A stretch of 64,000 bases of DNA, taken from assembly GCF_013266695.1 (NCBI RefSeq), contig NZ_JABRXF010000003.1:434001-498000 (forward strand), in the 5' to 3' direction. The position numbers and the translations under genes are program-made. The DNA comes from Hongsoonwoonella zoysiae (GTDB lineage Bacteria > Pseudomonadota > Alphaproteobacteria > Rhizobiales > Stappiaceae). Position 1 is the stretch's first letter, and every line of letters begins with the position of its first letter. The notes beneath the pieces were generated by a model. It was not told where the DNA came from, did not search any database, and saw only the letters and a list, made by a program, of their open reading frames with translations. This document shows, one piece after another, positions 62,135 through 64,000 of this stretch.

Positions 62135-62857
62135 ATGTTTACGGACATCAATGAAATCTCGATGATGGATTGTCCTGTTGAAGTCGATGCCCTTCCTCTT
62201 GTAAACAAGCTCTTTCAGCAACACGAATGCTTTCAAAATGTAACAGAGTCTTTCGAGGTTGGGCTTTTCGACATTTTCGAAATGAACTTCGTGGAGTGCA
62301 ATCAGGAGCAGGAAGCCGCATTGCGCGAAGTCGTGCATATTTTATCCAGGCGAATCCTCGATATCTTCGAAGCATCGCTTCTCATGAAGCAACTTTCCCT
62401 TGAAGACGGCACGACCGGACTGACCGGAAAGCAGATCGAAGTTTTCATCGAGGCGATCCGGGAAGAAGCACAGATCCAGTGCCTGGACATCCATGAGCTA
62501 GACCCGGCTTCCGCTGGCGACGCCTATGTCCGGCTTCAGGAAACGATCGAAAAGGAAGTTCGCAGCTATCTCGGTCTGCCCTCGCTCGACCTTTCATTTC
62601 TGGCCGCCGACATTCGAGAATGCATGGATATCGTCATCCAGCGTCATGTCTGGCGGCGCATCCGCATCGAAACCGAGACGCACAGGCGCATCGGCGAACA
62701 GATAGAGGCGCTCATGGCGCTGGCAAACGATGCCGCTGACGCACGCATACCGCGCCTCTTCACGATCAAACCGATCCCGGCCGCGGCCAGGATCTCCAGC
62801 TTTGCAAGCCGCTTTTCCCGCAAGCCTCCACACTCGCCGCACACTGCAGGAGCCTGA
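62135..62857 (+). CDS. Unrecognised helical protein, 240 aa
   Basis: The N-terminal 80 residues are acidic and Cys-containing (DINEISMMDCPVEVDALPLVNKLFQQHECF). They are followed by charged helices (VVHILSRRILDIFEASLLMKQL, QETIEKEVRSYLG) and a basic C-terminal tail. Codon use in the first 70 codons is less G/C-rich at third positions than neighbours. I do not recognise the family; no signal peptide or clear domain is visible. A strong terminator follows at 62928. Confidence 0.65.
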   Translation: MFTDINEISMMDCPVEVDALPLVNKLFQQHECFQNVTESFEVGLFDIFEMNFVECNQEQEAALREVVHILSRRILDIFEASLLMKQLSLEDGTTGLTGKQIEVFIEAIREEAQIQCLDIHELDPASAGDAYVRLQETIEKEVRSYLGLPSLDLSFLAADIRECMDIVIQRHVWRRIRIETETHRRIGEQIEALMALANDAADARIPRLFTIKPIPAAARISSFASRFSRKPPHSPHTAGA

Positions 62858-62927
62858 GATACCGAAAAGCTGAAATGTCCTGATGCGTGACGGCGCGGTC
62901 TCCCCCTTCGCCCGGCCGTTACGAAAT

Positions 62928-62962
62928 GGGCCGCTACGGAAACTCCGTTGCGGCCCTTTTTT
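62928..62962 (+). terminator. Strong intrinsic terminator
   Basis: A long stem formed by GGGCCGC plus ACGGA (from 62928) and TCCGT plus GCGGCCC (to about 62956), with one T-T mismatch and a 3-nt AAC loop, is followed by TTTTTT. It ends the gene at 62135-62857 and faces the dihydroorotase gene stop. Confidence 0.85.
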
Positions 62963-62977
62963 ATCCAGTGGTCGGTT

Positions 62978-64000
62978 TTACCCAGTGGTCGGCAGGGCTT
63001 CGCCGAAAAGCACCGGCTCGCCCTTCGAAGGTGTCGCCAGATCGCCGTCCCACATCACCCGCTCTCCCCGCACGATCGTCCCGACGGGCCACCCGGTGAC
63101 GGAAACCCCGTCATAGGGCGTCCATCCGCACTTCGACGCGATCCAGCCGTTTCGGATCGTCTCGCGCCGTTTCATGTCGACGACCGTGAAATCGGCGTCA
63201 AACCCGAGCGCGATACGTCCCTTTCGGGCGACCCCGAAAAGCCGTGCCGGCCCGGCGGACGTCAGGTCAATGAAGCGCAGCAGGCTAAGCCTTCCGGCAT
63301 TCACGTGATCGAGCATCACCGGCACCAGAGTCTGCACGCCCGTCATACCCGAAGGTGAGTCCGGATAGGGTTTGCGCTTTTCTTCAAGAAGATGCGGAGC
63401 GTGATCGGAACCCAGCACATCGGCGATGCCCTGCTCGATACCCCACCAGAGGCGGTCGCGATGGTGCGCGGCGCGCACCGGCGGGTTCATCTGCACAAGC
63501 GTGCCGAGCCGGTCATAGGCATCGTCGGCAAGCGTCAGGTGGTGCGGCGTGATCTCACAGCTTGCAACGTCCTTGTGCGCACCGAGATATTCGATTTCCT
63601 CCGCGGTGGAGATATGCAGCACGTGGATGCGCGCGCCCTCGCGCCGGGCGATCGAGACAAGCCGCTTCGTGCAGGAAAGGGCGGCCTCCTCGTCGCGCCA
63701 GACAGGGTGTGAGCGCGGATCGTCCGGAACCCTTTCCCCGAGACGCTCGCGCAGGCGAAATTCGTCTTCGGAGTGAAACGCCGCGCGCCGCCGCGTTCTG
63801 GAGAGGATTTTCGCAACGCCCTCATCGTCCTCCACCAGCAGATCGCCCGTTGAAGAGCCCATGAAGACCTTGATGCCGGCAGCACCGGGCAGCCGCTCCA
63901 GCTCTGGGATTTCGGCGGCATTGTCGCGCGTACCGCCGACCCAGAAGGCGAAATCGCAATGCATGCGGGCGGTTGCGCGCGAAATCTTGTCGGCAAGTGC
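62978..64000 (-). CDS. pyrC: Dihydroorotase (partial; N-terminus beyond window)
   Basis: Zinc amidohydrolase of pyrimidine synthesis that interconverts carbamoyl-aspartate and dihydroorotate. 340 codons are visible, open to the right edge, so the first metal HxH motif lies outside. Visible signatures: HCDFAFWVGGT, IKVFMGSSTG, RIHVLHISTAEE (metal His), CEITPHHL, LGSDHAPHLLEEK (catalytic Asp) and GFDADFTVVD near the end. The spacing fits class I dihydroorotase; an allantoinase-like or other cyclic amidohydrolase is less likely. Confidence 0.85.
   Translation of the reverse strand, partial: ALADKISRATARMHCDFAFWVGGTRDNAAEIPELERLPGAAGIKVFMGSSTGDLLVEDDEGVAKILSRTRRRAAFHSEDEFRLRERLGERVPDDPRSHPVWRDEEAALSCTKRLVSIARREGARIHVLHISTAEEIEYLGAHKDVASCEITPHHLTLADDAYDRLGTLVQMNPPVRAAHHRDRLWWGIEQGIADVLGSDHAPHLLEEKRKPYPDSPSGMTGVQTLVPVMLDHVNAGRLSLLRFIDLTSAGPARLFGVARKGRIALGFDADFTVVDMKRRETIRNGWIASKCGWTPYDGVSVTGWPVGTIVRGERVMWDGDLATPSKGEPVLFGEALPTTG

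Noticed and set aside
62964-62995. Direct repeat CCAGTGGTCGG at the dihydroorotase gene end
   Set aside because: Two short copies about 20 bp apart next to a terminator, with no partner elsewhere and no mobile gene; most likely a small local duplication.
1-64000. tRNA, rRNA or CRISPR elements
   Set aside because: Gaps were scanned by eye for T-loop and acceptor patterns, SRP RNA GGAAG-type motifs and regularly spaced repeats; none held up. A covariance search could still find one.

Overview
This window (about 60% GC) reads as a chromosomal segment of an alphaproteobacterium of the order Hyphomicrobiales (Rhizobiales), close in gene content to Rhizobiaceae/Phyllobacteriaceae. The reasons are the phoR-pstS-pstC order with a PHO box, a sitABCD-type manganese importer, PCu(A)C/Sco copper chaperones, a TIGR02301 protein, DUF1344, DUF1499 and DUF3095 proteins, and rhizobial core blocks (pdxH/dnaJ, HDAC-xseB-dxs, fabI/histidine phosphatase/aroC/ribB, tlyA/RlmD-like). 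No rRNA, tRNA, CRISPR array, prophage or complete insertion sequence was seen. Both window edges cut genes: pstC on the left and a dihydroorotase gene on the right.

Layout. 0-3 kb: phosphate sensing and uptake (phoR, pstS, pstC fragment) with three PhoB-like half-sites at 1510-1538. 3-6.7 kb: an SRPBCC protein, a paaF/paaH-like hydratase/dehydrogenase pair and a small unknown protein. 6.7-10.8 kb: a four-gene Mn/Zn ABC importer, one permease of which carries an extra C-terminal winged-helix-like domain. 10.9-16.9 kb: an MBL hydrolase, a HAD phosphatase, a DmdB-like acyl-CoA ligase, a DUF1499 membrane protein and a class III aminotransferase. 17-21 kb: corA with a hairpin-rich leader, pdxH, a lipoprotein and a DnaJ/CbpA protein. 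21-23.7 kb: a LysR regulator divergent from a glutathionyl-hydroquinone reductase and a LysE exporter.

23.7-27.4 kb holds the most distinctive block. A SELENBP1-like methanethiol oxidase (mtoX) overlaps a 2Fe-2S ferredoxin gene and precedes a CoA-binding protein. It is divergent from a DmdA-like, folate-dependent demethylase of the GcvT family. With a DmdB-like ligase (12.8 kb), a DmdC-like acyl-CoA dehydrogenase (30.2 kb) and crotonases in the same window, this suggests breakdown of methylated sulfur compounds (DMSP to methylmercaptopropionate to methanethiol). Substrates are inferred, not proven.

27.5-32 kb: a MarR-GNAT fusion with a perfect palindrome over its start, and a three-gene acyl-CoA catabolic operon. 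32-39 kb: tsaC/sua5, HDAC-like hydrolase, xseB, dxs and an MFS transporter. 39.2-42.3 kb: a copper-delivery cluster (DUF2946, two PCu(A)C proteins, Sco), an EamA protein and DUF1344. 42.5-47 kb: DUF3095, aroC, a ParD/ParE-type pair, and a ribB fused in frame to an N-terminal Cro-like HTH domain and preceded by two palindromes, a candidate self-regulating riboflavin enzyme. 47-53.5 kb: two methyltransferases, tlyA, higBA, a histidine phosphatase and fabI. 53.7-64 kb: a FAD-linked dehydrogenase, an SRAP protease, NUDIX, TIGR02301, LysE, DUF427 and L,D-transpeptidase genes, several unknowns, and the truncated dihydroorotase gene.
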